DNA of 64,000 nt from Molanna angustata (GCA_963576475.1 OY754968.1:16624234-16688233), one strand, 5' to 3'; shown: positions 22,526-34,449, counted from the stretch's first letter. Numbers and translations: made by a program. The notes: generated by a model not told the origin, from the letters alone.

Positions 22526-23149
22526 GAAAATACTGATTCTTATTTTCACCTACCCATTTAAGGATATTAAATTCTTAAGAAGAAGACTTAAGAAGATATT
22601 GATGTTATTTATTTACTACTAAAATCCTTTCAATTGTTTTCTCGAGAATTACAAATAGTGTTTGTCGCTAAACATAGTTTTAATGTTATACGATTAGAAA
22701 TGAGTAGACAAATTGACACAAATAAATTGGCGTCTAAATAGATTAATGATTGTGATTTAGATCAATATCTCTTCACAAACCACCTGCCTCATCAAAAACT
22801 TTCTTGATGTATGAAGTTTTACCGTAGAACATTTACATAATAAATTTTGTTTTCGAAATTGTAGGTACACCCAACGTAGGTAGGTGGGTAGTTGAAAAAT
22901 TAACAACCCCTTGGGGGTATCAACATAGAGAAGGTAGAGCTTTTGCTCGCATATCCATAAAATTACTGCTTCCGATTATAATAATCCCTCTTATCTAATA
23001 ACGTCGGTAGTAATTATATTATCAGTATGGTTGAACCTTCCCTACATACATTGGTGACAGTATATCCAACTGAAAGAATTAATAAAAAGAAATATTTTTA
23101 ACTTCTTCAGATATACATACAAACATACCATCACGCCATGTCTCTCACG

Positions 23150-23480
23150 GGGCAGGAAATAAACGACCGAACGCCCTATATATTTTTCACGCATTAATCG
23201 CCTAGTCAACATTCATACATCGTCTTATACATGTTTGTCTGTTGTTCACGCTTCTTACATTTCTGTCTTACATAATATCGTTCACATGGTCATGCCATTC
23301 TTTTCTTGAGCGCCCCCTACCTCTTATTCCGTTCCTGTCGGCTTTGTATATTTTCTTCGTCAGGCGTTCTTCATTCATTCTTCTTATCTTCTCCTTCCTC
23401 GTCCTTTTTTATGTAAGCCTTTGATTTAAAGAGGTCTGTTCCTCCTGCGAAGTGGACTCTATTCTATTCCAGCATCTTTA
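23150..23480 (-). pseudogene. LINE ORF2 C-terminal remnant (RTE-like)
   Basis: The minus strand encodes EERLTKKIYKADRNGIRGR and then GRSRKEWHDHVNDIM before a stop. This matches the pattern R-x-x-K-x-I-Y-x-A-x-x-x-G-x-R-G-x-GRPR-x-x-W that ends many insect endonuclease-RT proteins. The same sequence in worse condition lies at 60305-60405 (+). Downstream (towards 23120) is a CATACCATCACGCC and CACGGGGCAGG block like other lepidopteran repeat ends. Confidence 0.65.
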
Positions 23481-23519
23481 AGGATGCAGGAATAGCAGCA
23501 CATATATTTGATTTTTTTC

Positions 23520-23955
23520 CTGTTGCGTATAAATTATATTTTTTAAATTAATATCTCAATAGAGACGACTTACAGGAGACATATATGCGGTAACATTGTC
23601 ACCTCATATATAAGGAACGTTTGTTTTCATTGTTAACGAACCAATTAATTAACAGATAGCGACAGAAAAAAAGTTTCTGCGTTACTTTCATAGATGGCGA
23701 AGTTGTTGTCATCTTATTTTCAAACCAAATAGATACTGACGAAAAACACAGATAGAGCTTTTAAAAAATGGATTGATAAAGGAATTCAATAAAAAGGGTA
23801 TAGGTAATTGGTGAAAGTGGCGCAAGCACTTAAAGTGATCACGTAAACAAGACTATGACAGATTATAAGCCCTGTAGGTGCCTTGATTTACCGGTTCTCC
23901 TATAATATTCCGTCTTCGTCTCTATTGACATACTGATTTGTCAAAGAATTAATAA
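23520..23955 (-). repeat. R2 interspersed repeat, inverted-terminus copy
   Basis: The body is in minus orientation (GTAGGTGCCTTGATT, CTATAATATTCC, GTGATCACGTAAAC). CTCAATAGAGACGA is at the left end (about 23553) and its reverse complement TCGTCTCTATTGA at the right end (about 23915). This copy therefore has inverted ends, unlike the direct arrangement at 60495-61090. Confidence 0.65.
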
Positions 23956-23959
23956 AATG

Positions 23960-25080
23960 AAATGAAATTATTTATTTCCATTTTTTACACATATACATTG
24001 TGAGGATGTAAGTTAAATTAAATAAATTCTGCCCTAAGTTTGGGCCGTCATCGTGAGTGTATAGGTGATTTTAAAGAAGTTAAATGAGAAAAGAACCTAC
24101 TCCTCCACCGTCTAACTACAGTAGCAAAGCAAAGAGACTCCAAATATTAAAAAAAATATAATATTAGCAAGTAAATTACACTCATGGCGTGTATTTCTTA
24201 ATAGTTGAACTAAAAGACAAATAACAAGAGTGAAAATTAAGATCAAGTCGAAGGTGGGAAATAATCCTGTGCTATGAGGACAACATTAGTAAAAGACATG
24301 AATTAAGTTTAGAGTTTAATTATGTCGATCAAATGGACAGATTATAATATACAAATATAAAGCAGATTATCATTACATCTTACAGAGTTTGAAGTATAAA
24401 AATTCAGTTAAAAACATTAAAGATTTTACATTCAATATAGCATAATCAAGCAGACAGTATAAAGAAGAAATTTATCAAAATGAAATGCCGAAGCGACGTT
24501 CATGTAATGCGATGAATCCTATTAATATTTGTTTCATTAATTATGACAGGCAAGAGAAGCATCCTTCTTTCATTAAGAGAAATGATTAATAATATAGAAT
24601 TTACGTAGATATTGTTCCAAATGGGGGTATAAAATACCATGTGGGATACTTTATTTGTCGACATAAACTCAACGTTGAATATCTGTCCAAATGGTCGACG
24701 ATGTGGACAGCATCGTCCCAAGTGATGATTTTTGCATCGTAAATAAAAAAATAAGAAAAATTAGGGAGGTTATAAAGATGGGATTTATGAGATCCTGAAA
24801 TGGTCGATAACGATTAGGGACAACTCGCGCCAGTTGATAAATTAAATATTTCAATACAATATTACATGGTACTTACCCTTCTTTATTTAAAAGTGAATTT
24901 AAAATTTCAATCTGACTCCTTTGAGCCAGGAACAATGCGTGTGGTGAGCCATGCTTCACCTCCGCCGGCCAGAATAGAAAAGAAAGATGGCTGACCTCGA
25001 CGTATAGATTATAGCGTGTCACGTCCATCGATTACCAAAAAGTTGGACGGAGCACGGCTATCATCGACAATAAATAAATA
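23960..25080. other. Unannotated stretch with LINE-tail-like left border
   Basis: AATGAAATGAAATTATTTATTT at 23958 looks like the reverse of a LINE tail followed by 3' UTR on the minus strand. The rest, including two minus-strand frames at 24500-24854, has no recognised family. Confidence 0.35.
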
Positions 25081-25084
25081 GTTT

Positions 25085-25335
25085 AAAGGACCTCATGCGA
25101 ATTCAATAAAATAATGTCCTATAGCATTACAACATATTATATAACAATAACAAAAAAATAACCATATTTTAAAAATACTTATAAATATAGTATGTACAAT
25201 TGTTCCTATTTGGAAATTTACTGCCTCACTAGACAAATATGTTCTGAGGCAGAACTGTTTCAATTGAGGTATATTTAATACTTTAAAAATATCACTAAAA
25301 TTCATTCAAAATCATTTCGTAATTTTGAAATATAT
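25085..25335 (-). mobile_element. LINE 3' UTR-like fragment
   Basis: The block TTGGAAATTTACTGCCTCAC with TAGACAAATATGTTCTGA resembles 37190-37240 (TTGGAAACTTTTTGCCTCGC, TAGACATATGTAGTCTG). Both follow AT-rich tails on their left, which suggests minus-strand LINE 3' ends of one family. The 70-codon frame inside is not a known protein. Confidence 0.4.
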
Positions 25336-25344
25336 TTCAAATAT

Positions 25345-25568
25345 TTTATTTTATATATGTAACTTATCGGGCAACATACTGGTTCTATATCTAATATTAA
25401 TTTAACATGCATCCAACAACAAGTTGCCACATTCTGAAGACTGTCGATATTTACCGTCTCACAGATCCAGACTGAAAACACAATTAAAAACTGTGTTTTC
25501 ACCAGAAATCGGACGCGGGATCTTTGGATCAGCAGTCAGATACCTAACCAACTGAGCCATAAACGGTA
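25345..25568 (-). mobile_element. tRNA-derived SINE, family SINE-A, copy 4
   Basis: The reverse complement gives TATGGCTCAGTTGGTTAGG, a damaged B box, a GTTTTTAATTGTGTTTTCAG body start and GTGGCAACTTGTTG, ending in TTGCCCGATAAG and an ATATAAAATAAAA tail. It is more diverged than the plus-strand copies. Confidence 0.8.
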
Positions 25569-26399
25569 TTTTTTTTTAAATTGTATTATATTTTTTTTAT
25601 CGGTGCAGATTTAACCGATGTTGGTAAGTAAAAAAAAACTCTTTCAAAATACGATCAAGATTATATCTGATATTTCTATGTCTAAATTTATCCATCTTAA
25701 AATTTAATATTCGCTAACGAGTCAGTTAAATAATGTTGTCATATTTATCCAACTGTTAGTTATTTCAATAAACTATTCATAAAAATATCGTTTTAAATTA
25801 TGTCTTCAGTGTTCCGATTTCAACTACAAAGCGTTCGCAGTTTCAATGAATTTGGTTGAGGAACAAGAGCAGGTAACGAAACAAGATGAAATTTTACGAA
25901 AATAATATACAACAGAAATTTTATGAAAATAATATGTATTTAATATGAAATGATTTGAATACGCTTATTTGAATATCAATGCAAAATATTATACAATATC
26001 AATACAAAACCGTACAGAGCATTCATTATAATTTGAAATTAATTTTCAATACGTAAATAAATAAATAGGTAACATTCCTCTTTTACGGAATTTTCAAAAC
26101 AAATATTACATTCAATTAATACGATCGATAGTCACTCTGTGACGCAAATACATTCTCAAACATTGATGAATAATGGGCTCGGTTTAAATGATTTTTCTTA
26201 GATAATATGAACGGAAAAATGATAATAAGAAACAACGGCTTTGTGAACGCCAGTACAAAAATGTACCTGTATAAAAGGTGAAAAGGGATATGAAGATGAT
26301 GAAGATATGAAAAAACGAGTGGGTTGTGGCCAACACTAAACTCTCCACACCACAAATATTGACAATGAAATATTTTATTCATTCTAAATTTTACTACCA

Positions 26400-29300
26400 A
26401 GAATATAAATTTTCTAACGATAGTATATTTTCATGTTAAGATAGACAAACTATTAATGCAGTATGGTGAAGAATTCTAATGTTGTATGAAATATTTTAAT
26501 AAAAGCAGATAAATTTTGTTTTAAAGGACGTTAGAGCATTTTGACAATTTTGACACGTAATATCATATGAAGAAATTTTTGTTATTTATGGAAAGCTAAT
26601 CAGTTCGATGTTCAAGCTCTTTACATTATAACATGAAATCAAATTACTGAACTTTTCCATACATAAGAAATTTATCTTATTATATACATTTTTATTCATA
26701 CTAAATTTTACTACCAGGAAAATAAATTTTCTATCGATAGTATATTTTTATGTTAAGATAGACAAACTATTATTGCAGTATGGTGTAGAATGCTTATGTT
26801 GTATGAAATATTTTAATAAAAGCAGATAAATTTTGTTTTAAAGGACGCGAAAGCATTTTCCAAATTTTGACAGGTGATATCATATGAAGAAATTTTTTGT
26901 TATTTATGGAAAGCTAATCAGTTCTATGTTCAAGCTCTTTACATTATAACATGAAATCAAATTACTGAACTTTTCCATACATAGAAATTTATCTAATTAC
27001 ATTTTTATTCATACTAAATGTTACTACCAGGAATATAAATTTTCTTCCGATAGTATATTTTTATGTTAAGATAGACAAACTATTAATGCAGTATAGTGAA
27101 GAATGCTTATGTTGTATGAAATATTTTAAAAAAAGCAGATAAATTTTGTTTTAAAGAACGCGAGAGCATTTTTCAAATTTTGACAGGTGATATCATATGA
27201 AGAATTTTTTTGTTATTTATGGAAAGCTAATCAGTTCTATGTTCAAGCTCTTTACATTATATCATGAAATCAAATTACTACACGTTTCCATACATAGAAA
27301 TTTATCTAATTACATTTTTATTCATACTAAATGTTACTATCAGGAATATAAATTTTCTTCCGATAGTATATTTTTATGTTAAGATAAACAAACTATTAAT
27401 GCAGTATAGTGAAGAATGCTTATGTTGTATGAAATATTTTAAAAAAAGCAGATAAATTTTGTTTTAAAGAACGCGAGAGCATTTTCAAAATTTTGACACG
27501 TGATATTATATGAAGATTTTTTTTGTTATTTATGGAAAACTAATCAGTTCTATGTTCAAGCTCTTTACATTATAACATGAAATCAAATTACTGAACTTTT
27601 CCATACATAGAAATTTATCTAATAACATTATTATTCATACTAAATGTTACTATCAGGAATATAAATTTTCTTCCGATAGTATATTTTTATGATAAGATAG
27701 ACAAACTTTTAATGCAGTATGGTGTAGAATGCTTATGTTGTATGAAATATTTTAAAAAAAGCAGATAAATTTTGTTCTAAAGAACGCGAGAGCATTTTCC
27801 AAATTTTGACAGGTGATATCATATGAAGATTTTTTTTGTTATTTATGGAAAGCTAATCAGTTCTATGTTCAAGCTCTTTACATTATAACATGAAATCAAA
27901 TTACTGAACTTTTCCATACATAGAAATTTATCTAATTACATTTTTATTCATACTAAATGTTACTACCAGGAATATAAATTTTCTTCCGATAGTATATTTT
28001 TATGTTAAGATAGACAAACTATCAATGCAGTATAGTGAAGAATGCTTATGTTGTATGAAATATTTTAAAAAAAGCAGATAAATTTTGTTTTAAAGAACGC
28101 GAGAGCATTTTTCAAATTTTGACAGGTGATATCATATGAAGAATTTTTTTGTTATTTATGGAAAGCTAATCAGTTCTATGTTCAAGCTCTTTACATTATA
28201 TCATGAAATCAAATTACTACACGTTTCCATACATAGAAATTTATCTAATTACATTTTTATTCATACTAAATGTTACTATCAGGAATATAAATTTTCTTCC
28301 GATAGTATATTTTTATGTTAAGATAAACAAACTATTAATGCAGTATAGTGAAGAATGCTTATGTTGTATGAAATATTTTAAAAAAAGCAGATAAATTTTG
28401 TTTTAAAGAACGCGAGAGCATTTTCAAAATTTTGACACGTGATATTATATGAAGATTTTTTTTGTTATTTATGGAAAGCTAATCAGTTCTATGTTCAAGC
28501 TCTTTACATTATAACATGAAATCAAATTACTGAACTTTTCCATACATAGAAATTTATCTAATTACATTATTATTCATACTAAATGTTACTATCAGGAATA
28601 TAAATTTTCTTCCGATAGTATATTTTTATGTTAAGATAGACAAACTATTAATGCAGTATAGTGAAGAATGCTTATGTTGTATGAAATATTTTAAAAAAAG
28701 CAGATAAATTTTGTTTTAAAGAACGCGAGAGCATTTTTCAAATTTTGACAGGTGATATCATATGAAGAATTTTTTTGTTATTTATGGAAAGCTAATCAGT
28801 TCCATGTTCAAGCTCTTTACATTATATCATGAAATCTAATTACTACACGTTTCCATACATAGAAATTTATCTAATTACATTTTTATTCATACTAAATGTT
28901 ACTATCAGGAATATAAATTTTCTTCCGATAGTATATTTTTATGTTAAGATAAACAAACTATTAATGCAGTATAGTGAAGAATGCTTATGTTGTATGAAAT
29001 ATTTTAAAAAAAGCAGATAAATTTTGTTTTAAAGAACGCGAGAGCATTTTCAAAATTTTGACACGTGATATTATATGAAGATTTTTTTTGTTATTTATGG
29101 AAAACTAATCAGTTCTATGTTCAAGCTCTTTACATTATAACATGAAATCAAATTACTGAACTTTTCCATACATAGAAATTTATCTAATTACATTATTATT
29201 CATACTAAATGTTACTATCAGGAATATAAATTTTCTTCCGATAGTATATTTTTATGATAAGATAGACAAACTTTTAATGCAGTATGGTGTAGAATGCTTA

Positions 29301-30345
29301 TGTTGTATGAAATATTTTAAAAAAAGCAGATAAATTTTGTTCTAAAGAACGCGAGAGCATTTTCCAAATTTTGACAGGTGATATCATATGAAGATTTTTT
29401 TTGTTATTTATGGAAAGCTAATCAGTTCTATGTTCAAGCTCTTTACATTATAACATGAAATCAAATTACTGAACTTTTCCATACATAGAAATTTATCTAA
29501 TTACATTTTTATTCATACTAAATGTTACTACCAGGAATATAAATTTTCTTCCGATAGTATATTTTTATGTTAAGATAAACAAAATATTAATGCAGTATAG
29601 TGAAGAATGCTTATGTTGTATGAAATATTTTAAAAAAAGCAGATAAATTTTGTTTTAAAGAACGCGAGAGCATTTTCAAAATTTTAACACGTGATATTAT
29701 ATGAAGATTTTTTTTGTTATTTATGGAAAGCTAATCAGTTCTATGTTCAAGCTCTTTACATTATAACATGAAATCAAATTACTGAACTTTTCCATACATA
29801 GAAATTTATCTAATTACATTATTATTCATACTAAATGTTACTATCAGGAATATAAATTTTCTTCCGATAGTATATTTTTATGTTAAGATAAACAAACTAT
29901 TAATGCAGTATAGTGAAGAATGCTTATGTTGTATGAAATATTTTAAAAAAAGCAGATAAATTTTGTTCTAAAGAACGCGAGAGCATTTTCCAAATTTTGA
30001 CAGGTGATATCATATGAAGATTTTTTTTTTTATTTATGGAAAGCTAATCAGTTCTATGTTCAAGCTCTTTACATTATAACATGAAATCAAATTACTAAAC
30101 GTTTCCATACATAGAAATTTATCTAATTACATTTTTATTCATACTAAATGTTACTACCAGGAATATAAATTTTCTTCCGATAGTATATTTTTATGTTAAG
30201 ATAGACAAACTATTAATGCAGTATAGTGAAGACTGCTTATGTTGTATGAAATATTTTAAAAAAAGCAGATAAATTTTGTTTCAAAGAGCGTTAGAGCATT
30301 TTGACAATGTTTACACGTGATATCATATGAAGAAATTATATGATA
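26400..30345 (+). repeat. 313-bp satellite array, 13 units, higher-order variants
   Basis: The anchor ATGTTAAGATAGACAAAC or its variants recurs at 26434, 26752, 27065, 27378, 27691, 28004, 28317, 28630, 28943, 29256, 29569, 29882 and 30195. The first step is 318 bases and all later steps are 313. Shared variants define unit types: X (GATAGACAAAC with CTACACG), Y (GATAAACAAAC with ACACGTGATATTATATG) and Z (GATAAGATAG or GTTCTAAAG). The order from unit 3 on is X Y Z X Y X Y Z Y Z-like. Short frames recurring at 27197, 28136 and 28829 are simply repeat copies, not genes. Confidence 0.95.
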
Positions 30346-30935
30346 TCTATGAAAAGCTAATCAGTTCTAAGTTCAAGCTATTAATATTCTTCTATCAATA
30401 TGAAATCAATGAACTGATCATTGCCAAATATAAAAAAATTCTCTTGTTACATATAAGTTTCATACAAATATCCATTAAATAAAATATAATTTTTGAAACC
30501 GTTGAATATTTTTCTTTTAACATTGACCAAATTTGAATACAATTTTATGAAGATTCTTGGTGTTGTATAAATAGTTGAAACCAAATTAAAATATCTCTAA
30601 TTTCCAGGTCGTGAGAGCATTTTTTCAGTTTTAATAGATGAAATCATAAAGAAACATTGGGAAAAAATGAACCGTTGTCTATGGAAAACTAATCAGCTCT
30701 AAGTTTATGAACTTAACACATGTGATATCAATATGAAGTCAATCGGACTTATAGTTTGGGCTGCAGAGAGGACACAAAAAAAAAACAACGTAAATGATGA
30801 ATTCATAGAGAAGAAATCAAAAGTTGTCTATGGAAAACTAATCAGCTCTAGGTCTTTGCACTTTACACATATGATGTTAATATGAAGTCGATCAGACTTA
30901 TAGTTTGGGCTGTAGAGAGGACACAAAAAAGATAA
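30345..30935 (+). repeat. Diverged flanking units of the T satellite
   Basis: The core TATGGAAAACTAATCAGCTC, or a close version, recurs at about 30350, 30680 and 30828, each followed by an AAGTT block and then an ATATGAAGTC block (AATATGAAATC in the first unit). The last two units share GGACTTATAGTTTGGGCTG-type sequence and AGAGGACACAAAAAA. The same core is inside every 313-bp unit, so the whole element is built from one ancestral repeat at several stages of divergence. Confidence 0.75.
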
Positions 30936-30937
30936 AT

Positions 30938-30980
30938 GCTACGGCGTACGGCGTACGGCGTACAGCGTATACGCCATACA
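30938..30980. repeat. GGCGTAC short tandem repeat with palindromic character
   Basis: CGGCGTACGGCGTACGGCGT continues into ACAGCGTATACGCC. GTAC and GTATAC cores make it largely self-complementary. The compact T copy has fewer units at 52695-52722. Confidence 0.8.
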
Positions 30981-31114
30981 CACAAACACATCACGACGAA
31001 ACTCATAGTGTGCATTCTCTACATGATACCCATTGAGAAATTGATGTAAAAAAAATACGCTTAAATTTTGCGAAATCATGACTCTCCCCTATTCCATAGT
31101 GTGGAGAGTAATGA

Positions 31115-32640
31115 ATGATTAACGCCTGACGAAGCATAAACAAAGGCGTAGTGCAAAATTCTCACTCTTTATGTTCTCAGTTTACCCTCCAGTACTTTGT
31201 ATCTGTAGAAAATTATGATTTTGCAGCTTCAGAGCGTATTTTTTTAGCATAAATGTCTCAGCTGGTTACAAATAAAGATATGTACCTTGTATTCAATATA
31301 CATATTATAATATGTACTATGACATTCATCGTTATAATGTTTATTCGTATGTCATGTTATGAAATCGTGTCGTCTGTAAAGCCCAAACTTTAAATTCAAA
31401 CAAATTTACAATGATTTAATATAGGTAGAGTGCAATAACTAATGGCTGATAAGTTTTCCATAGATAACGGTCACGTTCTTCTCTTTGATTTCATCTTTAA
31501 AATTATTCGTAATACTTACATAGATAACGAAGGTACCTACTGGAAAATAAAGTTACTATTATTATTAACATTAGTTACTTTTGTGGGTACATTATAACAG
31601 AAATTTACTACATTTCTTACTGTTGTTCAAAAATGCATATAAAGAAATAGATTCTATAAAAAATTTAGACTCAGAGACTGTCAATATTTTGAAAAAAAAG
31701 TGAGCTCTGAATCACACATTTATCTGAGTATCATATCCAACTCGTTTAGTCAGTATTTTTCATAGTTCCTCATAACTTCAATGCATATATTCCAGTTTTT
31801 TCAATTACTAGATTCAATAATAAAATAATAATGAACATTTTCTTGCACCCTGCGCAAGTGGCGAGTTTATTTCTTCAAACTAACCAATGTTTCCAGTCCA
31901 GAGATGCAATATTTGCGTGAGGAATGAATTTAAATAAATTTCCTTCTACAGCAACTAAAAGTTTTGGTAATCTGTAGAAAATTGTGGAAAATGGAGGAAA
32001 ATTACGTCAAAATAGTCTGTGACTGCTTAATAAACATATTATTTTAATTTTATGAAAAAAAAATTCATTAAATTCTTAAATAACCATTTCATATTTACTT
32101 ATGATGATTTTACGACGAAATAAAAAATATTAAGAGTTTAAGTGAAATTATTCAATAAACGTTTAAGGTTATTTATTTACGATCAGGTAAAGCTCTTTTG
32201 CCTTTGTACTTCGCAAAACTTCTATTACTTAGTTTTATTTATGAGATTTGAATAATTCATGTGTATGCTCACATAAAGATATTTTCCAACGATATTTATT
32301 TCGACTTTTGAGTCGAGTTTGGTTAATATACACCTTTGTTGAATCATACAATAAAATAAACGCAAAGTTTTCTTTGGGGATAACTCATATTTACTTGAAA
32401 AAGTTTACATCGAACAGCATTTTTATTTATTAAACTAATTTAGAATTTCCACAACTTGCAAATATTCCTTTCATATATCTTCTAGTACGATCATACATAC
32501 CTACTTTTTTATTTTATTTTGTAAACATACAGTCTAAATAACAAGTAATACATGAAAAATATAACCATTATTGGTCCATTAGAGGACCAATTAAGTTTAC
32601 AGAAATAATCAATTGTATGTAAAATCAGTTTTATAAGTAG
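31115..32640. other. Mostly unannotated AT-rich stretch
   Basis: About 31440-31500 contains a short T-family-like piece (GATAAGTTTTCCATAGATAA with TTTGATTTCATC). Otherwise no repeat or coding signal was recognised. Confidence 0.45.
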
Positions 32641-32643
32641 ATA

Positions 32644-32785
32644 ATGGAAAGGATACTAGGAATTGGACGGAAAGAGAAAGAGGAGAGCTTACAAAAGCAC
32701 TACTCACCAGAAGCCACAGAGGCAATCAGGGACTTTATTACTGATGATTTGAATCTAGTAATAGACATATTACAGAGGTTTATAT
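32644..32785 (+). other. Short unrecognised frame with coding-like composition
   Basis: About 45 codons after an ATG at 32644 (MERILGIGRKEKEESLQKHY and an acidic and Leu/Ile-rich continuation) have better amino acid composition than neighbouring AT-rich frames. The frame then runs into R2 sequence. It could be a scrap of a transposon protein or a host exon. No family is recognised. Confidence 0.2.
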
Positions 32786-32794
32786 GTAGAATAT

Positions 32795-33290
32795 TTTTAT
32801 TATTGCATATGCGCAAACATTGGATTTTTTTCCCTGTCGGGAGTCAAAGATATTTTTTAACAGATTTATAATTATCTCAATAGAGACGAAGTTGGAATAT
32901 TTATTGTAGGAGAACCGGGAAATCAAGGCACCTACAGGGCTTACGACCTGTCATCGGCTGGTTTACGTGATCACTTTATGCGCTTGCGCAACGTTCCCCA
33001 ATTATGCCTTTTAATGAGATCCCTATCAATTCAATTTTGAAAGTTCTATATATTGTAATACTGCAAGCGAAAGAATTTCAGTATTACAATATATAGAACT
33101 TTCAAAATTGAATTGATAGGGATCTCATTAAAAGGCATAATTGGGGAACGTTGCGCAAGCGCATAAAGTGATCACGTAAACCAGCCGATGACAGGTCGTA
33201 AGCCCTGTAGGTGCCTTGATTTCCCGGTTCTCCTACAATAAATATTCCAACTTCGTCTCTATTGAGATAATTATAAATCTGTTAAAAAAT
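32795..33290. repeat. R2 copy forming a perfect 212-bp-arm palindrome
   Basis: Bases 32852-33063 and 33079-33290 are exact reverse complements as far as I can read, separated by a 15-base loop (33064-33078). The arms are R2 sequence from the CTCAATAGAGACGAAGTT end to the TTCTATATATTGTAATACTG point. The left side continues outward into the CGCAAACATTGG part of R2 (32810), while the right side stops at 33290 and abuts a LINE remnant. Identity of the arms means very recent inversion-duplication, gene conversion, or an assembly fold-back. Confidence 0.95.
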
Positions 33291-33660
33291 TTATATGTAG
33301 ATACTCTTAAAGAGCACATTGAAATTGTTACAAGTTCTATGAATAAATGCATTCTGTAAATAGTTTGTTTTACATATTGGTAACTTAAATGGTAGTGGAT
33401 TCCTGGTGTGACGTGATGGGCAATTAAATGATATCAAATTAAGTAAGTCGATGGAGTCTATTTTGTTTTTAATCAATTTATGTAAATATAACATGCCAGC
33501 TAATGTCCTTCGATACTCTAAAGTCATTAATTTATGATGTTGTGCACAAAGGCGATAGTTATCGAATGATAACTCACATCTATAGTTCAAGTGTTTCAAA
33601 AATTAGTTTGTTAAATTCTCTATCCTATCTATGTATATACATAAATACTATAGAAGGGAC
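33291..33660 (-). pseudogene. Jockey-like LINE ORF2 C-terminal remnant
   Basis: The minus frame encodes LMTLEYRRTLAGMLYLHKLI, KNKIDSIDLLNLISFNCPSR, NPLPFKLP and KTNYLQNAFIHRTCNNFN. This is the pattern R-R-x3-D/G-L-x-F/Y-L-H/Y-K-L-I ... L-L-x-x-I-x-F ... P-x-R ... T-N-Y ... R-x3-Y/F-N that follows the reverse transcriptase domain in many insect jockey-like elements. The reading stops at the palindrome border. A homologous piece lies at 41470-41820 (+), clearly related but not a recent copy. Confidence 0.75.
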
Positions 33661-33724
33661 TACACGTAACCGAGGCAAAATAGAGAATGCTAATACATAT
33701 AATGTTATCTTCTTTTTGTACTAA

Positions 33725-34085
33725 TTCAGATATCACTGACATTAGGGAAGGCCTCACGGTTATGTGTAAATAATCCCTGTCCACTTGTAAATATCCTTCA
33801 ACTACCTACTTCCTGTTATTTTTTAAATATTTTTGCTCTGTTGAGAGTTGATCAGAGTGTATTTATATTTGTGATAATTTTAACGATATTTATTGTATCT
33901 TATCCAATGCATTCTAAAATATCTTATCCTATCAAATTTAATCTTTTATAGCAAATATATTTATTTTTTTACCTTTCCAAATATAATAATAAAACAACAT
34001 TTCTTTTGCACTAGATATTACAAACGTAAATAATTTATTATATTCGGTTGCACATAAATCTCTTGATATTTTAATGAAAAATCCT
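33725..34085. other. AT-rich spacer, nothing recognised
   Basis: No coding or shared repeat signal was seen. Confidence 0.45.
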
Positions 34086-34089
34086 GAGA

Positions 34090-34445
34090 ATTTTTTTTGG
34101 CCCAGTAAACGATAATGGACTTTGGAGGATGCGATATAATCATGAAATATAGGTATGACGAACCCAACATTGTACAAGTCATAAATGTACGTTGACTGCA
34201 GTGGTTGGGACATGTCAACCGAATGAATGATGGTCGAATCCCCAAAAAAATTCCCAACACTAATCCAGAGGTCAGAAGTAGAGGCAAACCCATGCTTTAT
34301 GGCTTGGTGACACAGAAGACGACGTAAGTGAGATCAGAATCAGATCAAACTGGAGTAAAGTGGCGGAGGATAGAGACGGCTGGAGAAGGATTCCGGAGGA
34401 GCCTAGGGCCAAAAGAGGGGTGTAGGGTAAATGATGATATAATAA
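34090..34445 (+). pseudogene. RTE-like ORF2 C-terminal remnant
   Basis: In shifting plus frames one reads LWRMRYNHEI, then LQWLGHVNRMNDGRIPKKI, RSRGKPMLYGL and WSKVAEDRDGWRRIPEE. This is the typical end of endonuclease-RT proteins: WRxRxNxEL, LRWxGHVxRM, RxRGRPxxRW, ...A-x-DRxxWRxxxxEA. At least two frameshifts and several stops are present. The active-site region is absent. Confidence 0.8.
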
Positions 34446-34449
34446 TACA

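Larger units (their letters stand above)
26311..31110 (+). mobile_element. T-family element containing a satellite array
   Basis: The outer 5' segment AACGAGTGGGTTGTGGCC is followed by ACTCTCCACACCAC at 26340. The 3' end is CCATAGTGTGGAGAGTA at about 31094-31110. ACTCTCCACAC and GTGTGGAGAGT form an inverted terminal pair. The same boundaries enclose a 1.08 kb inverted relative at 52560-53636. The element has no coding capacity. From left to right it holds the 313-bp array (26400-30345), a diverged unit (30345-30680), two closely related units of about 140 bp (30680-30930) and a unique 3' region with a GGCGTAC repeat. The size difference from the compact copy (about 3.72 kb) equals close to twelve 313-bp units. 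Confidence 0.8.

Noticed and set aside
26116..26400. 94-codon minus frame
   Set aside because: It crosses the T-element border and has no recognised domain.
27197..29020. Recurring 61- and 63-codon frames (three sites)
   Set aside because: They recur because the 313-bp satellite unit recurs. Units with a frameshift or stop are equally common, so no coding constraint is visible.
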